This document shows, piece by piece, positions 31,743-45,000 of a stretch of 64,000 nucleotides of DNA. Source of the stretch: Morinoia aosen (Eukaryota; Arthropoda; Malacostraca; Amphipoda; Talitridae); the NCBI GenBank assembly GCA_030386875.1, contig CM059569.1:44307842-44371841 (forward strand), read 5' to 3'. The notes under the pieces were generated by a model, which was given only the letters and a program-made list of their open reading frames with translations, had not been told where the DNA came from and did no database searches. Both the position numbers and the translations under genes were made by a program. The first letter of the stretch is position 1. Each line of letters starts with the position of its first letter.

Positions 31743-32700
31743 AGGAATATTTCATGACCGTGTAATCAACTGCTTCTTAAGTGAATGTGTCTATTTTTGC
31801 TTTCTGTCTTTCTTGACGCTGTGAATGTATTATTGACCGTGTAATCAACTGCCTCTGAAGGTGAAAAAGAAAGAAAGTTTATTTCCGCTGTGAATGTGCT
31901 GTTTTTCTTTTGTTTCTTGACCTAGTAATCAACGGGCTCCATGGTATGACTGGCTCGGAAATCAATGCCTTCTTGACCTTCGAAAACACAGTGCAGCCGA
32001 GCCAGCAGATGTGTAGGATGACAAGGCAGGTTCGTCATGTAAACTGTCAAAAGTTTTTTCACCCCACAATGAAAATGCATCGTCCATGAATTTGCGTTAT
32101 CTCTTATAATTATCATTACATGTATTGTCAAATGTAGATTAAGCAAGATTAGGAGTACATTGCCCTCAATCATTTATTTTCGACTAGTGACACGAGTTTT
32201 TCAATACTCGTGTGTGTGTATCATCTAAGTGTATTAATTTTAAGATATTTAAAAACCAATGATTGTAATATTGTACAATCTCTATTGGAAATAAAGTTTT
32301 TTCTTTCTTTCTTTCTTTCTTTCTTTCGTGTTCACGCATGACACACTTCCCTCATTGCTGAGAGAGGAGTCCCTGAAGAGAAATCTGCGTGCAACTTTAG
32401 ATATTCTCTAGCGTCGAACATATGATTTTAATAATTTACCACGTTGACTCAGATTGTGCGGTTGCTGACGGTCAGTTTGGTTAGGCTAGAAGAATTCGTT
32501 TTGAAATACCGGCTTTTCTGCTCTACTACATTTTTAACATTTTTGAAAAGTGTAAAGAATACACTTGAACCATAATGTGTTACCTTTTACTCTGAAATTT
32601 ATTTTGAAAAAGGTAGCAAAATAGTTGAAATGTTATTTACATATTCCGGTACGTAAATGAGCACTTTACCTAGTGGTACACATTTGTACCACTTCGGAGT
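31743..32700. other. Intergenic repeats with (CTTT)n tail
   Basis: GACCGTGTAATCAACTGC occurs twice near 31,756 and 31,830. At 32,285-32,326 AATAAAGTTTTTT runs into (CTTT)n, which looks like the 3' tail of a retroposon. The core ACGTAAATGAGCA repeat recurs at 32,555-32,715. No gene is supported. Confidence 0.5.
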
Positions 32701-33229
32701 CAAGGTGTTGAACAATTAATTTACCACAAATGACACAGAAGTAGATTGTTTCTTTAGTCTAGTACAATGGTCAAATTTGAGTATAGCTACCTGTGGGCCC
32801 GAATAAGTTGTGCCCAAATAATATTACTTCGGCGGAGTTAAGCTTTGAATTCAATTGTGTTGGGCAGTGAGCTGGTGCTCGGTGCTCCAACAATGTGTCA
32901 CTGGGATTATGTTTTCTCAATTACTTGTATTTAAATGCGTTGTTTAAATCAGATTAACGCAACGACGGGTACGCATTTTTTTGTGCTTTTCTCTCAATCA
33001 TTTTTGTTTCGACATGTGACATGGGTATTACGATACCCAAATGTAAGTATCAAATAGGGATCTTAATGTCAAGACATTTTAAAACCAATGTTAAATATTT
33101 TGATCAATATTGAATTTAACGCGTCAACGATTATGAAAATTTTGTTAACATATTTATGAAATTGGAGACATTTCAAGAGGTATTACATGAATGACATTTT
33201 GCTTGAAAATGTGGTAAATCTGAAGGACA

Positions 33230-34290
33230 TGTCAGTTATCGATTTTCCACTTTTTGGTGCCTGAACCTAATTAATTGAATCAAAATAAACCAGTTTTATT
33301 CCATGCACTTTCCGTCTCAAATGAGTATTTTACGATTTATAGCGGTAAGTTTAGTTTCGTCATTGATGACAAATGCGCTCGAATAAACAGCTACTCATAG
33401 ATTTTCGAATTTTGGTTTCTTGAATCATGGTAATAACATCGAAATAAACATGTTTTCTTGGTAAATCTGAAGGACACGACAGTTGTCGATTTTGCAAATT
33501 GTAATGGCTAAACATGGTTAATAACACCAAAATAAACAAGTTTTCTTCTATGGACTTTTGGTCTCAAGTGAGTATTTTATTAGTTATAGCGGTAAATGAC
33601 TTACCGCAACTCCAGTCTTAGAAGCGGAAAGAAATTCCTTGATCGAGTTGTATGGCAATACTGCAATGGCGTCTCGCTTCCAGCGCTCTGTCTTGAAAGA
33701 CGAAACCAAACCTACCGCTATACCTCGATAAATACTCATTTGATGAAAAAAGTGTATAGAAGAAATGTTGTTTATTTTGATGTTATTACCATGATTCAAA
33801 CAACAAAAAATCGGAAATCGTTGAGTAGCTGTTCATTCGAGCGCATTCGTCATCAAAGACGAAACTAAACGTACCGCTATAACTCGTAATATAATCATTT
33901 CAGACGGAAAGTGCATAGATGAAAACTTGTTTATTTTGATTTAATTAGGTTCAGGTACGAAAAAATGGGAAATCGATTACTGTCATATCCTACAGATTTA
34001 CCGTTTTCTTCTATGCACTTTCTGTCAAATGAATATTTTACGAGTTAGCGTAGGTTTAGTTTCGTCTTTGATGACGAGCGCGCTGGAATCCAGGCTCCAT
34101 TGCAGTGTTGCCATACGCCGGGCTCGATGAATTACTTCCCGTTTCGAACACTTGAGTTGCAGTGACTAATTCACCGCTGTAACTCGTAAAACTTATTTAC
34201 GCCGGAAAGTGCATAAAATAAACTTATTTATTTCGATCTAATTAACTATGTTTAGGCACCGAAAAATCAAACGTCGATTCCCGGTTAATC
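33230..34290. repeat. Fold-back repeat cluster upstream of UGT gene 2
   Basis: Counterpart of 8,760-10,190: plus-strand units at 33,290-33,600 and inverted units at 33,640-34,260, all with TATAGCGGTA and GTTTCGTC.TTGATGAC blocks. Confidence 0.62.
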
Positions 34291-36010
34291 CTCAACATTT
34301 ACCCTAAAATTAAGCAAAGGGACACGTAAATAAGCTGAAATACGGTATTGACGTAACGATAGGTAAGGTTAGGCAAAGTTTAATTAATTCAAAAACTAAC
34401 TTAAACAAACCTAAGTAAACCTAAAATAACTAAACTTACCGAGACCGATGTTTCGGCCAAGAAACTTTGCGTGTTCCGCGTCTAACTTCCGCCGGGAGAG
34501 CCACATCGAAACAGCCGTTAATGCTATTCTTACCTGAACGTTATTTATGCTAAATCTCGAAAACTAACCATTTGCGAGCACAATATCATTCGTGTAAAAT
34601 GCCTCAAAATGTCTCCAATTACCCAAATAAACCAAGAAAAATCAAAGTCGTTGAGGCGTTAAATTCTATATTGACCAATATTTTGATGTTAATATTAAGA
34701 TATTTCAAAAACCAATGTTAAACGTTTTATGTTTCAACTTTATTGGACATAATTGTTTTTTCATTAAATCCACCTTGTGATTGCAAAGACTCCATCGTTT
34801 AGTTTCGAACAGATAGCAAGTGCGTTGTTTATTGAGAGTGATAAGTACTTTGAGGGATTTAATTTTACTAACTATCTTGGTGTTGGAGCCGGTGCAGTTT
34901 GACCTTGAAAACCTCAGCTAGCAACTGCAAAAGATGTCTTAATACGAGTGGGTGTAAAAATCTCGAAAAACTTGCTTACTCGAGTAAAATTTGACTGCGT
35001 CCTGACCGTACAAGATTCTTGCAAGATTTACGTTCTTTAGCCCATCGCTACTTCTATAGTTTTAAACAGCCAAAAATTTCCTAAGCCGTGTTTGAGAAGA
35101 ACGATATATCTGCGCTGAAAGAATTGGGCGGTAATGTCAAAACCGTAACGAGTATAAATTCATTGCTATACCTCCAGTCCTGTAAGAAGGTTGACGAATA
35201 ACGCTCGCGGCTGCGGATTTTCCATCCGTTGAGGTGGTATTGCAGGTTTGGTCAAAATTACAATGAGTGAAAAATATGGAATGAAATGTGAAAAATACAA
35301 ACTGCGGTATACTAGTAATAAGAATTGATCAATACTCGAAGCCAATTCAATTGCCCGATAAATCATTCTAAAATTAGCGTAAGATTTAGTGAACCTAACC
35401 TTACGCTTGAGCGAGGCATGTGTTTTTTTGCGGAAATAATCATCCTGTATTCACTGTCAATTGTACTTACATTTTTTTAGAGAATGGAAAGAGGGGGGTG
35501 GGGGGGTGGGGGTGGGGGGGCGTTTTCATGCCTTCTTTTCTCTGCAGTCCCTCATGCCGTTGGGCCCGGGGGAGAGGGAAGGGGAGGAGGCGGCTTAGAG
35601 GTTATGTAAGCTAAGATTTTACTGAGGCTTAGATTGGGTTAGAACACTTTCTGAATTTTCTTTTGTACAATTTCACAGGGTATTCAAATTAAGGTAAGAA
35701 AACTGTGTCTGTGTGTGCGTATTAGGCTAATATGCGCGCAATTTCCTTCCGGGACCTTTTATCAATTTTATTTTGAAAATTTACAGCATGGAAAACACCT
35801 GAAAATCGCAATTTATGCGAATGATCAAGAAAACGTAGATTCAATTTTTTCAGAGATATTCTATCTTAGTTCCATGAAGCTACCTCTTAATCGTCAAGAA
35901 TGTAACTTCATATCACACCCGGTGCTTTTATACAAAACTTCAATATCTCTGCCTCGTCGGCTAACTGGTTGACAAGAAGCTAATTTAGATCAAAATATCA
36001 TAAACGCTTG
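34291..36010. other. 5' flank of UGT gene 2
   Basis: Homologous to 10,191-11,360. It contains a run of G tracts at 35,493-35,520 (G6 T G7 T G5 T G7) that the gene 1 flank lacks. No coding exon is supported. Confidence 0.45.
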
Positions 36011-36016
36011 AAAAAG

Positions 36017-36022
36017 TATATA
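36017..36022 (+). promoter_or_regulatory. Candidate TATA box, UGT gene 2
   Basis: TATATA in the same position relative to the start codon as in gene 1, with conserved surrounding sequence; the same uncertainty about a 5' noncoding exon applies. Confidence 0.4.
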
Positions 36023-36057
36023 CTCCTCTTCAGCACAGGGTTTGTGATTCAGCCATC

Positions 36058-39000
36058 ATGAATCCTACGACGCTAGCACGGAACATGTTGGTGCTGATTC
36101 TTTTTATCAGCGCTACGGGCGAGACAGAGTCGTATCGGATCCTACTTTCCATACCCGTGGCCAGCAAATCTCTCCACAACCTCTTCGGCGCCGTCGCCCT
36201 CAGTCTTGCCAATGCTGGCCACAACGTGACGTTTGTGTCGTGTTTCCCTGCGTCTGCCCATCACGAAAACCTGCGAAACCTCAACGCTTTAGGAAACATC
36301 TCTTTACCTTACAAAAATATTTTCGAATTTCAGGACCAGCTTAGCGTGTACAATGTGCTTCTAAGTCAGATTATCTTCGCTGGAAAGAAAATGTGGAAGA
36401 ACCCTGAAATTTTGCACATTTGGAAACACCGCAACGACTATCACGCGATCATCAGTCCGTCGTACATTAACGAGATCAACTTGCCGTTTGTTATGAACTA
36501 CACTGGGAATTTCATGTTAATTTGCACTCCTGGAATTGAATATTTTGCCATCAGTAGCTTGGGAAATTGGCTGCCACCTTCTGTGGCTCCCTACATCCTT
36601 CTCCCGTACGACGAACACATGACCTTCTTCGAGCGTCTGGTCAACGTCGTTACCCTGGCGGCATCTCGACTTATTGTGCCTAAAGTACTTTTCGACCCGC
36701 AGGAAAAGCTTTTACGCGAATTTTTCCCGGATTTCTTAGATGTTGTAAGGTGGGTTCACCTCTCAGGTAAGCATATTTCAGCTGTAACTCAATTCAATAT
36801 CAGGTGATGCTATTGAACATATTCACAAACTGTTATACCCTTTCTGAGACCCTATTCTTCCACAATTCCGTCTTTGGACTGATAGCATGCGTGCTCAAAT
36901 GATTAGCATATTTCAACCGTAATTAATTAGATGAAGCTAGTCAAAACTTTCACAAGCTAAATATCCTCTTTCTGCGACCCTCTTTCTTTCTTAGTTGAAA
37001 AATTGAACAGGAAACCTGTGTTCTCTGATGATCGCAGTTACTACAGGCCCTGAACTGAGTTAGATATGCACTCTTTTTGTTTAAATAAAGTGTTTTCTTG
37101 TTATATTAAGGACCATATTTTACGGCAATTCACTGCTGTCCCGTTTTTCAGCACCACTGACTTTCTTCTTGCACTTTTATCTTGTTTCATAACTTTCCTT
37201 GTTGACTTATTGTTTCTATGCCCACAGGATCCTTTGCGGGAACACCCTTTCTGCCAAGATTCCACGTTCTCTTTACTCTATGCTAAATGGTGCCTCCTTC
37301 CTTCCTCTCTTTGAAAATTTTTGGTTGTGTTACGGGAGGCTAAAACTAATTTATAATCCATCGCAGTTACTACGATAGGGTATCCCTTACCCTCATCAAC
37401 GGTCACCCTGCGCTGGATAATCCTACCCCTCTGCTGCCCAACCAGGTGTACATCGGCACCATCAATGCTCAACCACCGCAGCCTTTGCCGAAGGTGAGGT
37501 TGTCCTGACCGAATTTGCTTTTGTGTTCAAATTTCCAAGCCGAGCCTCGCTGGGACATGGGATAGCCAATTGGCTTAAGTTTTGTCTGAGTACCTTATCA
37601 CTGAGAAAATTTTTGTCCCAAGACCGAGACACTTTTGTTTGTCATGGGCTTATTCGACACACTCAAGTGTGTCAACTATGACACACTTGAACGTAATTAA
37701 TTTCATTCCACATAAATATATCAATTTCTAAGACTGGTCTCTGAGTACGCTAATGTGCAGACAACGCCTAAGAACGTCTGAGAATTAGAAGAAAAATTAG
37801 TTAACTCTCTCAAACCATTTTATTATGAGGTCAGAGGAAATGCTCTGCTGGGTATCAAAATATTTCGAATAACCGTTTGAGACACAAAGTTCTGTCAAAA
37901 ATTTTTCTCAGTGATAAGTAATGCATGAACTGTTGCCCTAGGGGAGATACCCTCAGGCAGGGTTGGCACATAAAAAACCCACCCAAAAAAACCCACCCAA
38001 AAAAGCCCAAAAAAACCCACACTAAAAAACCCACTAAATAGTGTTTTTTTTGGTTTTTTTAGGGTTTTATTATTGCTATGTAAATTTTATTTGTTTTCAA
38101 GCTTATAGAATAAAAATGCGCTAAATATTTATCTTGTCAAAATAAGTATCTAAGTCATGTGCATGACTATGACAAGAAAACATTGAAAAACAAAACACCA
38201 ACCCTATACAAATCAAATTAGAAAAACCTTAATCACAAAAAAAAACTTGAGAGACTAATATACTTTCATGAATTCCATTTCCAAAGTAAAAAACAAAAAT
38301 TTAGGAACAAATGCAGTTTGACTACTTAATATAGAGACTTCTGAATTTTCCCTGTCTTCTAGACTTGACTGCTACTACAATACTACTGTATTTCTTTTTT
38401 TACATCCACTGCCATTTCATCGTTGTCATTCACATCATGATCATTTGTGGGGTGGCGATATACTGAGAACAATTTCTGTGCGCGTTCTGATCCTAATCTA
38501 TTTCTCAATTTATTCCACACACAATTCCAAATGTTGAAAAAATTCTCTCAATGGATCCTGAACTTGCGGGACAAGAATGAAGATTGCTTATAAACTTGCA
38601 GAAACCCTCTGCATGTGTTTTTTTCATGAATCTGCATTTTCTGCGGTTTCATGTCTTGAATATCCCACCATCAACGAGGAGTCATTGTCTTAGTGATTTT
38701 CTCATTGAACATGTGTTTTGGGAAGATGTTGGAGTCCTTCAATTTATAGGAATAAAGCGCACCGATGAACTCCGGATTGTACTCAGCCAACCACTCTTCA
38801 ATATCAGTCTCCTGTGAGAGCTTTGCCTTAAATGTTGTAAAATGAATCCTCAATATTGAGTTCATTATCTTGTTGATCAGTCTAATGTGAAACTAGGCTA
38901 AGTGAATTAGGTTAAACATTATTGTACACCCTAGAATTATGTACTGGTAGGATGCCCTAGAAGTCGCTGAACTTATTCGGGCCCACAGGTAGCTATACTC

Positions 39001-42000
39001 AAATTTGACCATTGTATTAGACTTAAACATTCTACCTCTGTATCACCTGTGGTAAATAAATTGTTTAAATTGAAATAAGTTTAACAATTATAGTCAGATG
39101 GGGCAAGACTCGACCGCAGCCATCATGGGGTTCGAAAGTAAAGAAATGACTGGCCTATGGTGAGCATTCAAGCTGCACTGGAACAAATTTGACGATGGAA
39201 TCTGTTAGAGCATTTACTTCCAATCATTTTAGTGTTTGTTGCTATCCTGTACTGCGACAAGTGATTTTTTTGGCAAATTTAAAAAAGAAAACTTGGCATG
39301 TCACTACATGTTGTAACATGTATCAGTGTGGTTGACTGACTTGACTTGCGCTGCTAAGCCCTCCAGCTCACACAATACACATGTTAAGTTGTTAACAGCA
39401 TGACTAAGTGATGTGCAGCTGTCTTGCTTCAAGTTGCTTGTGGTGGTTACTTATGATCTGCATGGTGCTTCCCTCTCACATGACTTGCGCCTGTCTGCTG
39501 CTAAAACAACTTACTATGAATTGACGAGCATAGCAATTCTCTTTGCACATTTTATATCTTTACAGACTGCAGAGCTATGTCTCTATGCATATGGTAATTG
39601 GTAAATGGTAATTCTGATGGACAAACTTAACACATTCATTGCGGTACGACCCACCGGTGGGTCGTAGTTAGGTTTTTCTTGCTGCGAAACGACCCATCGA
39701 TGGGTCGTTTTGAAAAATTCTAACAACCTTTCTAAATTAATGGTATTTAACAGGCCCAGTTAATGTTTGATATTTACAAATTTGCTTATATCTTTTGATT
39801 TTAAATTTAAGTTGAATATTGAACTTCAGTTTAACCCATCGCAACTAACGTGTTAATTCATATATTGTTCATATAATGTAATAATTCATATAATAATGTA
39901 ATATAATGTTGGAAATAAGTAATCAAATAACAATATTTACTCAATAAGTGTGTATATATATAAATCTGAAATAGGGGCAACGGGAGTTGAGTGAATAACT
40001 CTTTTAAACAAAAACAGGTATTACAAAAAACCCAATAAAGCCCCAAAAAAAACAATAAAACCCATAAAACCCAATTTAACCCAAAAAAACCCAGGTGGGT
40101 TGGTTTTTTTTTAAAACCCAGGGTTTTTTCCATCCCTGCCCTCAGGCCGTCGGGATTTTGGTTTTTCGTGTCTATGTTGTTTCTTTCTGTATTCATGGGT
40201 TCTTCGCTAGGTCTACTGTGTTTTTTTCTCTTGTTTTTTAATTTTTCTGTTTCTATAAGCAGGAAACCTTATACTTGGATTTCCCGTTTTCTAGTACTCA
40301 ATGGTCCCTTATTTTCGCCCTTTGTAGTGTCTAGGGATTATTAACCATTTAACATCAGTATTTTTGTACTCATACTGCCGTTGTCACAACCGCCGTCATT
40401 ATAGTGGCGCTGCCATCAGGTTGTCTCCGATACCAAAGCGAGAAAGAAACTGACATTCGGCAGTGAACATTAAGCTAACATTAAAGTTAACATTATTTAA
40501 GTTAACATTAAACACATTAAGCTATAAAAAAGTATATTGGGGCTACTTTCGGAAAAGGACCGTATAGTCCTTTGGAGCGTTAAAGGGTTCAAAATGATAA
40601 AAATATTGATGCCCAGCTGGACCCCCGCGTTGGTGTAAGGTACTGGAATGAGTGCCACACTTGACCCCTCACTCAAATCATGAATATTTATCAGTCAATT
40701 GCAAGCGAGAAGCGCAAGGTTATACTATACTGTCTGTTGGTGTAAGATAAAATTAGGTCTGTAAGTATGGATTAACACGCTGAATACGCTTACATGGCTG
40801 CAACTTATAGTTGGGTCAGGTTGACAGTAGGAGAATTGGAAAATATTTATCCTGCTCGAATAAATTTTACTTCTCCTAAGGTGCGTGAAAACTATAATTG
40901 CACGATAATATTTTAACTTCTAACCTATAGTCTATTTCAAATGAAGGTAGTGAGGTAATTGAAATACTGTTTATATATACCGGTACGTAAATGAGCAATA
41001 TACCTTGTGGAACACAAATGCAACAAACGCCGTTAATGTGTTAATGTATAAATGCTGGCAAAGTCAAGGGAGTGGTGACTACCTCCATCAAGTCTAGAAC
41101 AGCAAAATTCTCAAGTGAAATTAGAAAAGCTCCGAAAACTAACGAGCAAGCTAATATGAGAGTTTAAAACCTATATTTTTTTTAAAACCCTATATGCAAA
41201 GCTCCAAATGATCATCTCCAATTTTGCAATCATTGTTCATTTTTACCAACAAGCTGCAGTCATACAGAGTTCAAAGCCTCGAATTTATTTATTGCTTCAA
41301 GGTTTTAGCTCACGTCGACAAATCAGGTGACGTTTCCCTTATTCATTCAAATGTGTATTTTTAGCTCTGTTATTTACAAGATTTGCTTTTCATGCGGTTG
41401 CTTGTTTGTTTTTCTGTTTCATCGTTTTAATCCTAACGATAAAACCTTGAAGTGTTTTTGGGAAAAACTTTGTGGCAGCAGTATGCACGTGCCAGTAACA
41501 CTCCTGAATGACAGTAATACTCCTGTGTGGCAGGACCTGGAAGAGTTTGCTTCAGGCAGCGGTGACGCAGGCGTGATTTACTTCAGTATCGGCAGCGTGG
41601 CGCTCAGTGAGGACATCCCTGCTCACGCGAAGGTAATGGCCATTTAAGGTAAGGTAATGGCCATTTAAGGTAAGGTAATAAGCCATTTTTTTCGGTGGCC
41701 ATCGTGAAGTGCTAGCAGCTGAAGGCCAGATAATTTGAAACTCAATGCGGACTTGTGTATACATCATCGGAAATGAAGGAGCCTCGGTGTAGGAACATAC
41801 CTGTAAAAATTTGTGCCATCGAAATATTAGTGTTGTTTATGTATATTAAAGTCCCATCGTGATAACAGTCACGGTTTTTCATGTTTTCTTAAAGGCGTTA
41901 TGATGAGGCATTATGTTATGGGCAGGAAGACCCTGTTTTGTGTCCTGCTCCCCGCTGATTTTCGGGCGCACAAGTAGCTATACTCAAATGTGTCTATTGT

Positions 42001-45000
42001 ACTGGATTTAAGTAATGATTTATTGCTGTATCGCGTGTGGTAAATAAATAGTTTAACACGTTGACTGCGATGGGTTAAACTGAAGTTTAATATTTGCCTC
42101 AAATTTAAAATCAAAAGTTCTTAGCAATTTTATAAATATCAAACATCAACTAGGTTCATTAAATACCATTGAGTTTTGAAAATTGCTGACTAATTTTCAA
42201 ACCACCCATCGATGGGTCGTATCGAAACCAACGTGTTGAACATTTTTTTTTCGTGGTCAGAAAGCCTTTGTGGAGGCGTTCGCGCGTCTGACCCAGAGGG
42301 TGATCTGGAAGTACGAGGGAGACGACCTGGTCTTGCCTCCCAACGTCATCACGAGGAAGTGGCTCCCCCAGCAGGATTTGTTAGGTCAGCCTGGGTCTTC
42401 TGCTTGCAGCAGTGAGCGTAGCTCTGGGGTAGATGATTCCTGGCCTGGGTCTTCTGCTTCCAGCAGTGAGCGTAGCTTTGGGGTAGGTGGTTCGTGGCCT
42501 GGGTTTTCTGCTTACAGCAGTGAGCTTAGCTTTGGGGTAGGTGGTTCCTGGCCTGGGTTTTCTGCTTACAGCAGTGAGCTTAGCTTTGGGGTAGGTGGTT
42601 CCTGGCCTGGGTTTTCTGCTTACAGCAGTGAGCTTAGCTTTGGGGTAGGTGGTTCCTGGCCTGGGTCTTCTGCTTACAGCAGTGAGCTTAGCTTTGGGGT
42701 AGGTGGTTCGTGGCCTGGGTTTTCTGCTTACAGCAGTGAGCTTAGCTTTGGGGTAGGTGGTTCCTGGCCTGGGTTTTCTGCTTACAGCAGTGAGCTTAGC
42801 TTTGGGGTAGGTGGTTCGTGGCCTGGGTTTTCTGCTTACAGCAGTGAGCTTAGCTTTGGGATAGGTGGTTCCTGGCCTGGGTTTTTTGAGCTTAGCTTTG
42901 GGGTAGGTGGTTCCTGGCCTGGGTCTTCTGCTTACAGCAGTGAGCTTAGCTTTGGGGTAGGTGGTTCCTGGCCTGGGTCTTCTGCTTACAGCAGTGAGCT
43001 TAGCTTTGGGGTAGGTGGTTCGTGGCCTGGGTTTTCTGCTTACAGCAGTGAGCTTAGCTTTGGGGTAGGTGGTTCCTGGCCTGGGTTTTCTGCTTACAGC
43101 AGTGAGCTTAGCTTTGGGGTAGGTGGTTCCTGGCCTGGGTCTTCTGCTTACAGCAGTGAGCTTAGCTTTGGGGTAGGTGGTTCGTGGCCTGGGTTTTCTG
43201 CTTACAGCAGTGAGCTTAGCTTTGGGGTAGGTGGTTCCTGGCCTGGGTTTTCTGCTTACAGCAGTGAGCTTAGCTTTGGGGTAGGTGGTTCCTGGTCTGG
43301 GTCTTCTGCTTACAGCACTGAACTAAGCTCTGGAGTAGGTGGTTCCTGGTTCAATACCGCAAGATGGGGCGATATATTTATCAAAGCAAGCAGCTGCTCC
43401 GGTGATTTAGCAGACCAAGAAGACCTAAGATTTTATCAATGACCTTAGTATGCAGTAAACTCGTTTTTTCCTTTCAATTTAGGCTAGGAACCGAAATAAT
43501 TATTTCTCAACGAGATTTAAAAATAAAGCAACCATTGAAGATATTTCAAACGCTTTTTTCATCATTCGTTATGGTTGAGCAGAACTTGCTTAGAATGAAC
43601 GTCATACTCTTATTTTAGCAAACACTTGCTGATGCTTGGCAAGCCCTGAAATGTTTTTCACATAAAAGATGATTTTAATTAAGTTTTGCTGATGCTTGGT
43701 AAGCCTGGGAGAATCCATTCTATAAGCATCAGTTAGTTGATCCAAAGTATCAGTCAAGTAGACATCGACCCATGCTCTCTCCGAATTTCCTCTCGTTCGA
43801 CCATCACTTTTCCCTCAACATGTTTCGGCAGTAGAAGCACTCGTTTGGTTATCCCAGTAGTTGGGTTATGAATATTCCATATACACACACATCACGCCAT
43901 CTGATCGCATGTGGGGTGCGCACTAACCTGTAGACCGATGCCGCCTTTTGATGTACAAGGAATTGGTGTTACGTGCAGATTGCCGGTGAGCCTCGTTAAG
44001 TTGTTATTATTACATAGATTCTTGCGCAGTTTGAGCCTACATTAATTAACCTACGTACCTTATATTATCCAGCTGTTGCCCACATTAATTAACCTACGCG
44101 TCCTATATTACCCAATTTTCGCGCGCTCATTTCACATCAAGGATCCTTGGTCTCCAATTCGCGTCTCCCCGTCTGACAAGCCACCCGAAAAAAAAAATTA
44201 TATGGAAAAAACATTAACTCCCTTCTTGACAGGCCACCCCAAAACCCCCTTCTTGACAGGCCCCCCCAAAACCCCCTTCTTGACAGGCCCTCCCAAAACC
44301 CCCATCTTGACAGGCCCTCCCAAAACCCCCATCTTGACAGGCCCTCCCAAAACCCCCTTCTTGACAGGCCCTCCCAAAACCCCCCTTCTTGACAGGCCCC
44401 TCCCAAAACCCCCTTCTTGACAGGCCCCTCCCAAAACCCCCTTCTTGACAGGCCCCTCCCAAAACCCCCTTCTTGACAGGCCCCCCCCAAAACCCCCTTC
44501 TTGACAGGCCCCCCCCAAAACCCCCTTCTTGACAGGCCCCCCCCAAAACCCCCTTCTTGACAGGCCCCCCCCCAAAACCCCCTTCTTGACAGGCCCCCCA
44601 AAACTCCCTTCTTGACAGGCCACCCCAAAACTCCCTTCTTGACAGGCCACCCCAAAACCCCCTTCTTGACAGGCCCCCCCCCCAAAACCCCCTTCTTGAC
44701 AGGCCCCCCAAAACTCCCTTCTTGACAGGCCCCCCAAAACTCCCTTCTTGACAGGCCACCCCAAAACTCCCTTCTTGACAGGCCACCCCAAAACCCCCTT
44801 CTTGACAGGCCCCCCCCCAAAACTCCCTTCTTGACAGGCCCCCCAAAACTCCCTTCTTGACAGGCCCCCCAAAACTCCCTTCTTGACAGGCCACCCCAAA
44901 ACTCCCTTCTTGACAGGCCACCCCAAAACTCCCTTCTTGACAGGCCCCCCAAAACTCCCTTCTTAACAGGCCCCCCCCTAAAACCCCCTTCTTGACAGGC

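Larger units (their letters stand above)
37958..40138. mobile_element. hAT element in intron 2 of UGT gene 2, with 8-bp target-site duplication
   Basis: Ends CAGGGTTGG and CCATCCCTG are inverted hAT-type termini, flanked by the perfect duplication CCCTCAGG (37,950-37,957; 40,139-40,146). Gene 1 keeps the empty site near 13,668. Subterminal AAAAACCC-rich repeats line both ends. A decayed transposase C-terminus lies inside, and a TTAA MITE is nested in it. Confidence 0.94.

Noticed and set aside
32285-32326. Complete LINE ending in (CTTT)n
   Set aside because: Only the tail and AATAAA-like sequence are recognisable; no coding domain upstream.
42270-43442. 390-codon plus-strand ORF
   Set aside because: It is UGT exon 4 read through into the 54-bp intronic array. 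Reported as a possible retained-intron product, not as a gene.
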